A stretch of 64,000 bases of DNA from Sediminimonas qiaohouensis DSM 21189 (GCF_000423645.1 NZ_AUIJ01000006.1:1-64000), one strand, 5' to 3'. Shown: positions 45,807 to 55,062, counted from the stretch's first letter. The notes: generated from the sequence alone by a model not told the origin. Made by a program: numbers and translations.

Positions 45807-48161
45807 TCAGTTCGGGATCAGGTCCGGCACGATTGTCACGATCGCCGGGAAGTACCACAAGATGGCAAGGCCCAGAACCTGGATCAGAACGAAGGGGAAC
45901 ACGCCGCGATAGATGTGCCCCGTGGTCACTTCCTTGGGTGCGACCCCGCGCAGATAGAACAACGCAAACCCGAACGGCGGCGTCAGGAACGAGGTCTGCA
46001 GGTTCACCGCGATCATGATCGTGACCCAGCTCGGATCGAACGTACCACCATAGATCACCGGCCCGACGATCGGGATGACGATGTAGATGATCTCGAGAAA
46101 ATCGAGCACGAAACCAAGCACGAACAGCACCAGCATCACGATCAGGAACACGCGGTATTCACTGTCAAAACTCTGCAGGAACTGCTGGATATAGTGCTCA
46201 CCGCCAAAGGAAATGACCACAAGGTTCAATAGCTGCGAGCCGATCAGGATGGTAAACACCATGCTGGTGACCTTAGCCGTCTCGCGGACGACAGGGGTCA
46301 GGATGCTGGACCGGAACAACGTCCAGCACGAATACAACAGACCGAACAGCGTAAAGAGATACGCGCCATACGCCACGAGGAAGGCAAGCCAGCTTTCGAC
46401 CGAGACGGATTCGTTGTTGATGCGCAGATCAAAGTTGATCCCGACCAGCAGCATGATGATCAGCGAAAAGGTCGACCAGATGATCACCTTGCCGCTGCGT
46501 TGCTCGTCATGGAGCCGCCGATACGCCGCCAGCATCAGCGCCCCGGCCGCGCCAAGCGCAGCGGCAGGCGTCGGGTTCGTGATCCCGCCCAGGATCGAAC
46601 CCAGAACAGCCACGATCAGCACAAGAGGCGGAAAGACCACCCGGATCAACTCGTTTCGCGCCAACCGCATGAGCGCATGCCGGCACCCATAAAGCGTGAT
46701 GACCGCAGGCGCCGCCAGCATCAGCCAGGTCGCGCCGTTGCTCGACAGCGGCGATATGAACAGGACATCCACCAGCAGCATCAACGCCACACCCAGCAGC
46801 CCCACGGCAATCGGCACCTGGTTGGCCGATGGCGCGACGCCCCGCGCCGTGGTCAGCACCAGCGCCAGCATGATCGCAATCGTGGCAATCCCAGTGCCGA
46901 CCGGCGCGGCATTGGCGACTTTTTCCTCAAGCGCCTGCGCGATTTCCTCTTCGCTACGGCGCTGCATGCCCTGATCGCCGGTCACGGCGTCGATTTCGGC
47001 CTGCTCGGCGACGGCGGCATCCCATGCCTCCTGCCCATGCAGATCGATCATGGCCGCTTTGCACTCGTCATCCACGTTGGTGCGCAAGGATGCGGTTTCG
47101 CTTGCGTTGGTGAAGCTGCTGATCTGCACGTTTTGCGAGCCGACCATGCCAAGCTGCGCCAGCATCAGCGCCCCGCCGATCAGCGCCAATGGCGCCCCGA
47201 CGAACCACGTGAGGCTTTCGCCCCGCGTGATCGGCTCACCGCTTGCCGTGCCCAATTGCACGGCGGGCGCCTTGGACGGGTTAAACAGCGCGTAGCCAAA
47301 GGCATAGGCGGCATACAGGAACGCCAGCAATATCCCCGGCAAAAGCGCTGCCTGGAACAGGGTTCCCACCGACACGACGGCGGGCTCGCCCAGGTAGGTC
47401 AGCGCATCGCTACACCCGGCCAACTGCGCACGGTTTTCCTGCGCCGTCGAATACAGATCGCCCGCGAGCGTGCCCAGCAAGACGATCACGATCGATGGCG
47501 GAATGATCTGCCCCAACGTCCCGCTGGCGGCAATCACCCCGGTGGAAAGCTGCGGCGAATAGCCATTGCGCAACATGGTGGGCAAGGACAAAAGCCCCAT
47601 CGTCACCACGGTGGCGCCCACGATACCCGTGGATGCGGCCAGGAACGCCCCGACCACGACGACCGACACGGCCAGACCGCCGGGCAAAGGCCCGAAAACG
47701 CGCGCCATGGTCGTCAACAGATCGTTGGCGATCTTGGACCGCTCCAGCGTGATCCCCATCAGCACGAACATCAGCACGGCCAGCAGCGTCTCGATTGAGG
47801 CCCCGGCCAGGACACGCTCGTTCATGCGGTTGACGATGAAGGAGACGTTCCTGTCCATCGCCACCTGCCAGCCCTGGTCGAACACCGGCTGCGCAATGCG
47901 CGGCAAATCGGGGTATCGGAATATCGATATCGTCTCGGGCCTCACGCCGGTGTTCACCAACCCCTGGAAGGCCTCCGACGACCGGTCGATCGCCTGGTGT
48001 ACCAGGATGCCGGAGCTATCCAGGGCCGCGATAATCCCGAAGGATATCGCCCCCGCGCCACCGATGGCAAAGGCCACCGGAAAGCCAGATAGGATGCCCC
48101 CGAAAAGGCAAAAGGCAACGATGATCAGGCCGATCTCGACGCCATCAAGTCCAAATAGCAT
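45807..48161 (-). CDS. TRAP transporter large permease with long insertion
   Basis: 784 residues, nearly twice a standard DctM (about 430). The N-terminal half has DctM motifs (IVAFCLFGGILSGFPVAFAI, IAASGTLGQIIPPSIVIVLLG) and the C-terminal half closes the transporter (FLEIIYIVIPIVGPVIYGGT, LQTSFLTPPFGFALFYLRGV). Between them, about 340-470 is a hydrophilic acidic region (SLRTNVDDECKAAMIDLHGQ, EEEIAQALEEKVAN) followed by extra membrane helices. Long permeases of this type occur in TRAP systems for 2-oxoacids or lactate (TakP class). Third gene of the operon on the minus strand. Confidence 0.88.
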   Translation of the reverse strand: MLFGLDGVEIGLIIVAFCLFGGILSGFPVAFAIGGAGAISFGIIAALDSSGILVHQAIDRSSEAFQGLVNTGVRPETISIFRYPDLPRIAQPVFDQGWQVAMDRNVSFIVNRMNERVLAGASIETLLAVLMFVLMGITLERSKIANDLLTTMARVFGPLPGGLAVSVVVVGAFLAASTGIVGATVVTMGLLSLPTMLRNGYSPQLSTGVIAASGTLGQIIPPSIVIVLLGTLAGDLYSTAQENRAQLAGCSDALTYLGEPAVVSVGTLFQAALLPGILLAFLYAAYAFGYALFNPSKAPAVQLGTASGEPITRGESLTWFVGAPLALIGGALMLAQLGMVGSQNVQISSFTNASETASLRTNVDDECKAAMIDLHGQEAWDAAVAEQAEIDAVTGDQGMQRRSEEEIAQALEEKVANAAPVGTGIATIAIMLALVLTTARGVAPSANQVPIAVGLLGVALMLLVDVLFISPLSSNGATWLMLAAPAVITLYGCRHALMRLARNELIRVVFPPLVLIVAVLGSILGGITNPTPAAALGAAGALMLAAYRRLHDEQRSGKVIIWSTFSLIIMLLVGINFDLRINNESVSVESWLAFLVAYGAYLFTLFGLLYSCWTLFRSSILTPVVRETAKVTSMVFTILIGSQLLNLVVISFGGEHYIQQFLQSFDSEYRVFLIVMLVLFVLGFVLDFLEIIYIVIPIVGPVIYGGTFDPSWVTIMIAVNLQTSFLTPPFGFALFYLRGVAPKEVTTGHIYRGVFPFVLIQVLGLAILWYFPAIVTIVPDLIPN

Positions 48162-48181
48162 GGTTCAACTGCCCCTGAGTG

Positions 48182-49108
48182 TCAGTGTGTGCCTTCATAG
48201 GCCTCTTCGCCCTCGCCCAGGCTATCCCGGTCGAGGTATTTTCCCGAACTTCCCTCGCCTTCCTTGAACTCAAGAAAGGAGCGATGGAAAAACGCAACTG
48301 CTTGAATAAAGACCATACCGGCAAAGCACATGAGCAGGATCTTGAACAGGAAATAGGCCGAGAACCCGTTTGGTGAAAAGCTGATCGTCTCCACGTTCCA
48401 CCGCAATGCCCGCGACTTGAGCAGAAGGCGCTCAAGCGTATCGCTGGCCGACGGGTTCGGCACGATAAGGTGCCGCCACATGAAGAACCAGCCGTACATC
48501 CATACGATGATCGACAGCGGCAGCATGAAGATCACCGAGCCAACCATGTCGATGACCTTTTTGGTACGGAAACGAACCCCGGCATAGATCAGGTCCACGC
48601 GCACATGCCCGCCCTGAACAAACGTGTAAGTCGCACACAGCGCGACCACCATGGCGTTGTAAAGCTTCAGTTCCTCGGCATACCAGCTGATGTCGAACTC
48701 GACCGGGATGCCCAACCCGAACACGATATCCGGCCGGTTGAAGATGCGCTGCATGACCACGATGATCACCTGCTGCACCACCATGAGCATCCCCGCCCAG
48801 GTAAAGAACCGGCCAACGGTATTGGCGAACCCCTCCAGAATGCGCACGACCCGCCACAGAAAGCCGCTATGCCACATCCCTATGGCGGTAACGACCAACA
48901 CCGCGGTGAACACGACGAAGAAGAACTCGACCGATCCGCCATAGTAGACGAACCGCATCAGCGCCTCCTTGTCCGACCAATCCAGCCACAGCTGCGGGTG
49001 CGTCACGGCATAGCCGAAATTATAGAAGGCCATCGCGATATTCTGGAAAAACCAGACTATCCAATCAAAAAGGGCTTCGAACCCTCTGTTTGTGGCGGAA
49101 TCTTCCAT
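48182..49108 (-). CDS. TRAP transporter small permease (DctQ-like, enlarged)
   Basis: 308 residues, longer than the usual 160-200. Hydrophobic segments near 13-30, 55-75, 90-110, 138-160, 183-203 and 262-285. HSGFLWRVVRILEGFANTVG and RVDLIYAGVRFRTKKVIDMV are DctQ-type. It pairs with the large permease and the binding protein. Twenty bases separate it from the large permease gene, and a small hairpin lies between it and the binding-protein gene. Confidence 0.86.
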   Translation of the reverse strand: MEDSATNRGFEALFDWIVWFFQNIAMAFYNFGYAVTHPQLWLDWSDKEALMRFVYYGGSVEFFFVVFTAVLVVTAIGMWHSGFLWRVVRILEGFANTVGRFFTWAGMLMVVQQVIIVVMQRIFNRPDIVFGLGIPVEFDISWYAEELKLYNAMVVALCATYTFVQGGHVRVDLIYAGVRFRTKKVIDMVGSVIFMLPLSIIVWMYGWFFMWRHLIVPNPSASDTLERLLLKSRALRWNVETISFSPNGFSAYFLFKILLMCFAGMVFIQAVAFFHRSFLEFKEGEGSSGKYLDRDSLGEGEEAYEGTH

Positions 49109-49190
49109 GGCAGGTCCCTGATTCTATAACAGGAGTCCAAAGTGTTGAACTCATTCGCCGATCCTGCACATAGGCATGGCGACGAAAAGG

Positions 49191-49212
49191 CGCCCCCGCA
49201 CGAGGCGGGGAC
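49191..49212 (-). other. hairpin between TRAP binding-protein and permease genes
   Basis: On the minus strand CCCCGC (49210-49205) pairs with GCGGGG (49199-49194) around CTCGT, followed by GCGCCTTTTC. The T run is short, so it is more likely a partial terminator or 3' stabiliser giving more binding protein than permease. Confidence 0.55.
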
Positions 49213-49234
49213 GCAACGATAGGTATAGACCTAG

Positions 49235-50320
49235 TTACAGGTCCATCACACGGTTACGCTGAGCCGTGTAGGCACCTTCCGAACTACTAATCCATGCGGC
49301 AGAGGACGCCATGGATTCCATGTAGCTGTCGTGGCACTGCTTGTAGATGGGATCATCCATCGGTTCGGCCACGACTTCCTTTGCGCCGGCGCCAAAGGCA
49401 TCCCAGACACTGTCGGGGAATTCCATCAGTTTGACTCCGCCGGACTGGAGACGGCTAAGGGCGGCCGAGTTGTTGGCCATGAACAACGACATTGTCCAAC
49501 CATTGGATGCGCGCGCGACCTGTTCGATCACTGTACGCTGTGCATCCGTCAAGCTTTCGAACACTTCCAGATTGGTGTTCAGGCTGAGCATCGGCCCAGG
49601 CTCATGGAAGCCCGCGGTATAGTAGGTCTTGGTGATTTCCTGGAAACCGGCCGCTTCATCCGCCCAAGGGCCGATCCACTCGGTTCCGTCAATCGCACCC
49701 GTCGAAAGTGCCTGGTACACTTCGGCACCCGGGATGTTCTGAACGCTGGCACCCAGCTTGCCCAGAACCTGACCACCTTGGCCGGGCATACGGAATTTCA
49801 AACCCTGGAAATCATCTGGACTATTGATTTCCTTGTTGAACCAGCCGCCAGATTGCGGGCCGGTGCTGCCGGCGGGGAAGAACTTCAGGCCGAAGATGCT
49901 ATAAAGTTCGTCGGCAAGATCCCTGCCACCGTCATGATAGAACCAGTTGTTGAATTCCTGAAATGTCATGCCGAATGGCACCTGCGAGAAGAACGACAAC
50001 GCAGGGTGCTGCCCCATGAAATAGTAGTCCACCCCGTGATACATATCGGCTTGGCCCGACGAGACAGCGTCAAACACTTCGAATGCGCCCACAAGCTCGC
50101 CAGCGGCCTTGAGTTCGACTGTCAGCTGGCCATCAGTTGCAGCGGTGATCATGTCCGCACAATACTGCGCGCTGTCATGAACACCGGCAAGGCCGCGCCC
50201 CCAGGTGCTAACCATCGTGAGCGTCCGTTTGCCTTGAGCGTAGGCCGGCGCCGCCAGCGTGCCGGCTGCGGCGGCTGCACCGCCCACTGCGGAAGTTGTT
50301 AGAAAAGAACGACGATCCAT
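49235..50320 (-). CDS. TRAP transporter substrate-binding protein (DctP / TakP-like)
   Basis: 361 residues with a Tat-type signal (MDRRSFLTTSAVGG ... APAYAQG, cleavage about 29). The mature part has TMVSTWGRGLAGVHDSAQYC, YHGVDYYFMGQHPALSFFSQ, GLKFRMPGQGGQVLGKLGAS (the Arg that binds the ligand carboxylate) and GTEWIGPWADEAAGFQEITK, the pattern of the 2-oxoacid-binding TakP proteins. First gene of the TRAP operon; GGGAGG precedes the ATG. Ligand inferred as a small monocarboxylate or keto acid. Confidence 0.9.
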   Translation of the reverse strand: MDRRSFLTTSAVGGAAAAAGTLAAPAYAQGKRTLTMVSTWGRGLAGVHDSAQYCADMITAATDGQLTVELKAAGELVGAFEVFDAVSSGQADMYHGVDYYFMGQHPALSFFSQVPFGMTFQEFNNWFYHDGGRDLADELYSIFGLKFFPAGSTGPQSGGWFNKEINSPDDFQGLKFRMPGQGGQVLGKLGASVQNIPGAEVYQALSTGAIDGTEWIGPWADEAAGFQEITKTYYTAGFHEPGPMLSLNTNLEVFESLTDAQRTVIEQVARASNGWTMSLFMANNSAALSRLQSGGVKLMEFPDSVWDAFGAGAKEVVAEPMDDPIYKQCHDSYMESMASSAAWISSSEGAYTAQRNRVMDL

Positions 50321-50746
50321 AGAGTATTTCCTCCCAAGATTGGTGATGCGCAGCTGTAGAAGGCTGCGCGGATCGTTACAAGTGCCCGAACACTAGCGTT
50401 GGTGATGCAGCTAGGGAATACCTAGTAATACCCATAGGCATAGCTAAGGGCACTTTTTTTTCCAGAAATCAGCGCCGAACGCCATGCGGCACGCCCCACG
50501 CACGGATTTCGCTTTCGCATTTCGAAGTGCCGCTTTTCGAACAGATCGAATCAATCACGCAAGGCGCCTCTGAACCCGATCATCGCTCAACCCCCGCCCC
50601 GGGGCAACAAGGCGCAAGCGCCCCTATTCACCTCAATAGACCGGCGTAGCCTTTCAATATCCGCTTTCTGACGCCGCGAAGCCGATCTGCGCAAGATTAA
50701 TCAAGATTTTTTTGCCCCAGCGACATAATATTCACTCTTTTCGAGG
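50321..50746. other. regulatory gap between the TRAP operon and ilv promoter
   Basis: No gene seen in this stretch. It contains a hairpin GCGCAGC/GCTGCGC (50348-50354 with 50363-50369) in the TRAP leader, a dyad CTAGG-GAATA-CCTAG at 50411-50425, and a direct repeat of TTGGTGATGC...AGCT (near 50340 and 50399). A T run at 50453-50460 belongs to the plus strand. The part 50640-50740 is AT-rich and could hold activator sites for the ilv promoter. Confidence 0.5.
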
Positions 50747-50775
50747 TTGACGCCTTTTGCCCCCCCTCCTAATGT
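50747..50775 (+). promoter_or_regulatory. sigma-70-type promoter of the ilv leader
   Basis: TTGACG (50747-50752) and TAATGT (50770-50775) are separated by exactly 17 bases. The leader peptide ribosome site AAGGAG (50788-50793) and ATG (50802) follow at suitable distance, implying a transcript start near 50782. Confidence 0.7.
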
Positions 50776-50801
50776 CTCGCCCGCAGCAAGGAGTCCCGAT
50801 C

Positions 50802-50849
50802 ATGGCAAATGTCGTGGTAATTGTAGGAATTTGGCGCATGGGCCGGTAA
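50802..50849 (+). CDS. ilvL: ilv leader peptide (attenuator control peptide)
   Basis: ATG at 50802 with AAGGAG eight bases upstream encodes MANVVVIVGIWRMGR and stops at TAA. Six of the first ten residues are Val or Ile, the pathway products, in tandem. Stalling on these codons would leave 50833-50842 free to form the antiterminator with 50868-50877. The name is given by analogy with enterobacterial ilv leaders; sequence is unrelated. Confidence 0.85.
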   Translation: MANVVVIVGIWRMGR

Positions 50850-50877
50850 CGGACACCATAACGGTACCCCATGCGCC
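50833..50877 (+). promoter_or_regulatory. antiterminator pairing of the ilv attenuator
   Basis: GGCGCATGGG (50833-50842, inside the end of the leader peptide frame) is perfectly complementary to CCCATGCGCC (50868-50877). The second strand overlaps the first three bases of the terminator's 5' arm, so the two structures exclude each other. A ribosome that reaches the leader stop would cover the first strand and allow termination. Confidence 0.8.
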
Positions 50878-50903
50878 CCCGACCAAAAATCGGGGGCTTT
50901 TTT
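50875..50903 (+). terminator. ilv attenuator terminator
   Basis: GCCCCCGA (50875-50882) pairs with TCGGGGGC (50890-50897), 7-base loop CCAAAAA, followed by TTTTTT at 50898-50903. It is a textbook intrinsic terminator 35 bases before the ilvI start. Confidence 0.92.
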
Positions 50904-50938
50904 GTGCAAAGAATTGACGTCGGTAACGGAGCAAGATC

Positions 50939-52693
50939 ATGACACGTCAGATGACCGGAGCGAAAATGGTGGTTCAGGCCCTCAAGGATCAGGGCGTGGA
51001 CGTCGTATTCGGATATCCCGGTGGCGCCGTTCTACCGATTTACGACGAGATTTTTCAGCAAAACGAGATCCGTCACATCCTGGTGCGGCACGAACAGGGC
51101 GCCGTGCACGCCGCCGAGGGCTATGCCCGCTCGACCGGCAAGCCGGGTGTTGTGCTGGTCACCTCGGGGCCGGGCGCAACCAATGCCGTGACCGGCATCA
51201 CCGATGCACTCATGGACTCGATTCCGCTTGTCGTGCTGACCGGGCAGGTGCCCACCTTCATGATCGGCACCGACGCGTTCCAGGAGGCCGATACCGTCGG
51301 CATCACCCGCCCCTGCACCAAGCATAATTGGCTGGTCAAGGACACCGATGCGCTGTCCGGCACGATCCACGAGGCGTTCCACGTCGCGACATCCGGGCGC
51401 CCCGGCCCCGTCCTGATCGACATCCCGAAGGATGTGCAATTCGCCAGCGGCGACTACATCGCGCCGCAAAAGGCCCGCACCAGCCACTACCAGCCCCGCC
51501 TCAAGGGGGACATGGACGAGATCACCGAACTGGTCGCCGCCCTGGAAACCGCCAAGAAGCCCGTGTTCTACACTGGCGGCGGCGTCATCAATTCCGGCCC
51601 CGCCGCCGGGCAACTCCTGCAAGAGCTGGTCGAGGCTACGGGTGCCCCGATCACCAGCACGCTGATGGGGCTGGGCGCCTACCCGGCGAATGGCAAATCC
51701 TGGCTGGGCATGCTGGGCATGCACGGACTCTACGAGGCCAACATGGCGATGCACGATTGCGACCTTCTGATCGCGATCGGCGCGCGGTTCGACGACCGGA
51801 TCACCGGCCGCATCGACGCGTTCAGCCCGCATTCGAAAAAAGCGCATATCGACATCGACCCGTCATCGATCAACAAGGTCGTGAAAACCGACATCCCGAT
51901 CGTTGGCGACGTGGCGCATGTCCTTGAAGACGTTCTCAAAATCTGGAAATCACGCGGACGAAAGACCGACAAGGCCGGCGTCGCCAAATGGTGGGACCAG
52001 ATCGAGGAGTGGCGCAAGATCGACTGCCTCAAGTTCACCCAGACCGGTAGTGTCATCAGGCCGCAACACGCGCTTGCACGGCTCGAGGCGCTGACCAAGG
52101 ATCACGATCGCTACGTTTGTACCGAGGTCGGCCAGCACCAGATGTGGGCGGCGCAATACATGGGCTTCAACGCGCCGAATCGCTGGATGACATCGGGGGG
52201 GCTTGGCACGATGGGTTATGGCTTCCCGTCGTCCATCGGCGTGCAAATGGCCCATCCCGATGCCTTGGTCATCAACGTCGCGGGCGAGGCAAGTTGGCTC
52301 ATGAACATGCAAGAGCTGGGCACCGCGACGCAGTTCAACCTGCCGGTGAAGCAATTTATCCTTAACAATGAACGCCTTGGCATGGTGCGCCAGTGGCAGG
52401 AGCTGCTGCACGGGGAACGCTACAGCCATAGCTGGTCCGAATCCCTGCCCGACTTCGTGAAGCTGGCCGAGGCCTTTGGTGCCAAGGGGATTCAATGCCA
52501 CGACCCCGCCGATCTGGACGATGCGATCATGGAAATGATCAACCATGACGGCCCCGTGGTGTTCGATTGCCTGGTCGAGAAGCATGAGAACTGCTTTCCG
52601 ATGATCCCGTCGGGCGAGCCGCACAACAAGATGCTGCTGGGAGAGGCCAGCACCAAGGACGCCATCAAGGAAGGCGGCGCGGTGTTGGTTTGA
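50939..52693 (+). CDS. ilvI: acetolactate synthase large subunit
   Basis: 584 residues. Thiamine-diphosphate enzyme: [15 protein letters not shown] and [14 protein letters not shown] (catalytic Glu), [20 protein letters not shown], central FAD-associated domain, and C-terminal cofactor domain. It joins two pyruvates (valine/leucine route) or pyruvate with 2-oxobutyrate (isoleucine). The cofactor-metal motif usually written GDGS or GDAS reads [13 protein letters not shown] near 443, with Glu for Asp; related alphaproteobacterial enzymes share this as far as I recall. Controlled by the upstream attenuator and followed by ilvH after 59 bases. Could be called ilvB; symbol chosen by pairing with ilvH. 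Confidence 0.95.
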   Translation: MTRQMTGAKMVVQALKDQGVDVVFGYPGGAVLPIYDEIFQQNEIRHILVRHEQGAVHAAEGYARSTGKPGVVLVTSGPGATNAVTGITDALMDSIPLVVLTGQVPTFMIGTDAFQEADTVGITRPCTKHNWLVKDTDALSGTIHEAFHVATSGRPGPVLIDIPKDVQFASGDYIAPQKARTSHYQPRLKGDMDEITELVAALETAKKPVFYTGGGVINSGPAAGQLLQELVEATGAPITSTLMGLGAYPANGKSWLGMLGMHGLYEANMAMHDCDLLIAIGARFDDRITGRIDAFSPHSKKAHIDIDPSSINKVVKTDIPIVGDVAHVLEDVLKIWKSRGRKTDKAGVAKWWDQIEEWRKIDCLKFTQTGSVIRPQHALARLEALTKDHDRYVCTEVGQHQMWAAQYMGFNAPNRWMTSGGLGTMGYGFPSSIGVQMAHPDALVINVAGEASWLMNMQELGTATQFNLPVKQFILNNERLGMVRQWQELLHGERYSHSWSESLPDFVKLAEAFGAKGIQCHDPADLDDAIMEMINHDGPVVFDCLVEKHENCFPMIPSGEPHNKMLLGEASTKDAIKEGGAVLV

Positions 52694-52752
52694 TCAAGAA
52701 AGGTAAATAACGCACTGATCCGACACGATATTCCAGAACGAGAGAAAAGCAA

Positions 52753-53316
52753 ATGTCCGCACTGCACATCAAGAAGGGCTCGACCAAGCACTCGGCCTAT
52801 AACCTGCGCCCGCAATTCAGCGATGTGAGCGAGACGCACACGCTGGCGGTGGTCGTGGACAACGAGGCGGGCGTTCTGGCGCGGGTGATCGGATTGTTCT
52901 CGGGGCGGGGCTACAACATCGAAAGCCTGACCGTCGCCGAGGTGGATCACGAAAGCGCGCTAAGCCGAATCACCATCGTCACGACCGGCACGCCGCAGGT
53001 GATCGAACAGATCAAGGCACAGCTTGGCCGCATCGTGCCGGTGCATGACGTGCACGACCTAACGGTTGAGGGGCCGTCGGTTGAGCGTGAGCTGGCCCTG
53101 CTCAAGGTCGTCTGCGAGGGTGAAAAGCGGGTCGAGGCGCTGCGCCTTGCGGACATCTTCCGGGCCAATGTCGTGGATAGCACGCTTTCGAGTTTTGTGT
53201 TTGAAATCACGGGGATGCCGGACAAAATTGATGCGTTTGCAAGCCTGATGCGGCCGCTTGGCCTCTACGAGGTGGCGCGAACCGGTGTCGCGGCATTGTC
53301 CCGCGGAGGCGAGTGA
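52753..53316 (+). CDS. ilvH: acetolactate synthase small (regulatory) subunit
   Basis: 187 residues; somewhat longer than E. coli IlvH because of an N-terminal extension (SALHIKKGSTKHSAYNLRPQ). ACT domain HTLAVVVDNEAGVLARVIGL then FSGRGYNIESLTVAEVD binds valine for feedback inhibition; the C-terminal ACT-like domain contains SVERELALLKVVCEGEKR and VVDSTLSSFVFEITG. Partner of the preceding gene. Convergent with the DUF2189 gene, 12 bases apart. Confidence 0.95.
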   Translation: MSALHIKKGSTKHSAYNLRPQFSDVSETHTLAVVVDNEAGVLARVIGLFSGRGYNIESLTVAEVDHESALSRITIVTTGTPQVIEQIKAQLGRIVPVHDVHDLTVEGPSVERELALLKVVCEGEKRVEALRLADIFRANVVDSTLSSFVFEITGMPDKIDAFASLMRPLGLYEVARTGVAALSRGGE

Positions 53317-53328
53317 GCGCCGCCGCCC

Positions 53329-54147
53329 TCAGGCGGTTTGCGCATCGTCGCGCGACGAATCGGATACCTGCGCCGCGCCCGCCTCGACCAGCAGGCGATA
53401 GAGATGCCAGGTGGCGTGCCCCAACAGGGGCAGCGCCACGAACAACCCCACGAAGCCAGGGATCATCGCGGCAAAGGTGACAACGGCGATGAACACCGCC
53501 CAGGCCAGCATCGGAACCGGGTTGTGCAGCACGGTTTGAAAGCTGGTGATCATGGCGGTCACGAAATCAACCTCGCGGTCCAACAGAAGCGGCAGCGCGA
53601 TCACCGTGATCATGTAAAGCAGCAGCGCAAACGCAGCCCCGACGACCGTTCCAACGCCCAGCATCATCACCCCGTTCCACGTCAAGAACACGCTGTAATA
53701 GCTTGATATATTTGTCATTGTACTAAGCCCCAGGAACAAGGCGAAGATCATGTGCGCCAAGAAAAACCAAAACAGGAACAGGAACACGATGATCGCGCAG
53801 ATCGACGGGAGCTGCCGGCGCGACTGCTGCGTGACGACCCCGAAAATGCGGTAGAAATCCATCGCCAACCCCTTCTGCAAGCGGCGGCTGACCTCGTAGA
53901 GACCGACGGCGGCGAAGGGGCCCAGGAGGGGGAAGCCGACTGCGGCGAAGATCAGCCAGTAGGTCTGACCGGTGGCCCATGTGACCAGGACCATCACCCA
54001 GCCGATCAGCACGTAAACCGCCGAGAACACCACGCCATAGCCCGGCGCCCGGCGCATATCCGCGCGGGCCCGCCTCAACGCCTTGAAAAGCATGTCGAAA
54101 TCGACCGCGCCAAGCGGTGGCACGCCCTCACGTGGGTTGTAGGGCAT
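53329..54147 (-). CDS. DUF2189-type integral membrane protein
   Basis: 272 residues with about six hydrophobic segments (near 40-60, 65-90, 115-140, 155-180, 205-225, 228-250) and a short basic cytoplasmic N-terminus (MPYNPREGVPPLGAVDFDML). GFPLLGPFAAVGLYEVSRRL and AALPLL-type segments, with YSVFLTWNGVMMLGVGTVVG, match DUF2189. Function unknown. The start has GGGAGGAACC just upstream. Nothing in the neighbourhood suggests a pathway. Confidence 0.85.
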   Translation of the reverse strand: MPYNPREGVPPLGAVDFDMLFKALRRARADMRRAPGYGVVFSAVYVLIGWVMVLVTWATGQTYWLIFAAVGFPLLGPFAAVGLYEVSRRLQKGLAMDFYRIFGVVTQQSRRQLPSICAIIVFLFLFWFFLAHMIFALFLGLSTMTNISSYYSVFLTWNGVMMLGVGTVVGAAFALLLYMITVIALPLLLDREVDFVTAMITSFQTVLHNPVPMLAWAVFIAVVTFAAMIPGFVGLFVALPLLGHATWHLYRLLVEAGAAQVSDSSRDDAQTA

Positions 54148-54293
54148 GGGGTTCCTCCCGTTTCAATCCTCCGAAAACAAGAGAAGCGGTATCCGCCCCG
54201 TTAATCAAGGGTTTCCACGGCGCACGCCCCGATAACGACCTGCGTAACGCCCTAAACGGACGTTTCAGGCCCCGGGCCGTACGATTCGTCAGG

Positions 54294-54677
54294 TCACACC
54301 GTCGAGGGATCGACGACCGCCACGTCGGGCAGCGCGTAGTAGTCCCCCTTCGTGTCCGGATAGAGCTGCCGGTCCATCGTCAACCCGGTGTCCCCGTCGA
54401 TCGTGCCCGCCATGACCGATGTGTTGGGGCTACCGAATGTGCGCCAGAACAGTTGACTGCCGCAGTTCGCGCAGAACCCGCGCTCGGCTGTATCAGAGGA
54501 TTGATACCAGGTGATGTTCGCGCCCCCTTGGATATCCAGCTTGCCACTGGAAACCCGGGTGGCCGCAACATGATGGCCCGAGGTCTTGCGGCATTGGGTG
54601 CAATGGCAGCCGACAACCGACCGGGGGGTATCGCGTATCTGGTAGGTGACGCGACCGCATAAACAGCTTCCGTGCAT
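54294..54677 (-). CDS. GFA-family (CENP-V/GFA domain) zinc protein
   Basis: 127 residues from ATG at 54677 with GGGAGG upstream. Zinc ligands are clear: CLCG (near 5-8), CHCTQCRKTSG and FCANCGSQLFWR. Related to glutathione-dependent formaldehyde-activating enzyme Gfa, although most short family members are not proven to act on formaldehyde. No formaldehyde dehydrogenase is close. The gene stands alone before the 385-base noncoding stretch that carries one repeat copy. Confidence 0.88.
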   Translation of the reverse strand: MHGSCLCGRVTYQIRDTPRSVVGCHCTQCRKTSGHHVAATRVSSGKLDIQGGANITWYQSSDTAERGFCANCGSQLFWRTFGSPNTSVMAGTIDGDTGLTMDRQLYPDTKGDYYALPDVAVVDPSTV

Positions 54678-54835
54678 GGCATCCTCCCTTTTGCGGCCCT
54701 GATCATGCGCGAACAGGCGGATCACGTGCGGTCAAACACGATGCTCCACGACGATTTTGCGACGACAGGCGCTATCGCGCAAGGGACGGGCCAAGGAGGG
54801 TATTGCCGCGAATGGCCTTGAGTTGCGAACCTTCG

Positions 54836-55014
54836 GCCCAGCGCCATGCGCGAAATAGCGCCCGCAGGGCGCCGCGCATCGCCGGGCCGCCCCCCGGCAC
54901 GGCGAATTGGCAACCACCTGCACAACGCACAAATGTTATTCGGATTTAGCTGAGATAAAGCGCCCCGAACCAGCGTTGGATCGCCGCACCGCGGCCCGCC
55001 GATGCGCGGCCCGT
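54836..55014 (-). repeat. long dispersed repeat, copy 2 (inverted relative to copy 1)
   Basis: Read on the minus strand this stretch shares GGGCCGCGGTGCGGCGATCC, CGGGGC..TTTAT, GCGTTG.GCAGGTG, GGCGGCCCGGCGATGCGCGG and GCTATTTCGCGC, in the same order, with 58928-59147 on the plus strand. Similarity is roughly three quarters by eye. It lies just after prfB, inside the 385-base noncoding gap 54678-55062. That gap otherwise shows only small stem-loops (GCGCCC/GGGCGC inside the repeat). Confidence 0.75.
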
Positions 55015-55062
55015 CAGCCGTTCACCCGATGCCCGCTCAAGACCATTGACGCCTCTTGAGCG

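Noticed and set aside
46500-47798. 432-codon plus-strand frame opposite the TRAP permease
   Set aside because: His/Arg/Gln-rich low-complexity product with no motifs, the expected antisense of a membrane protein gene.
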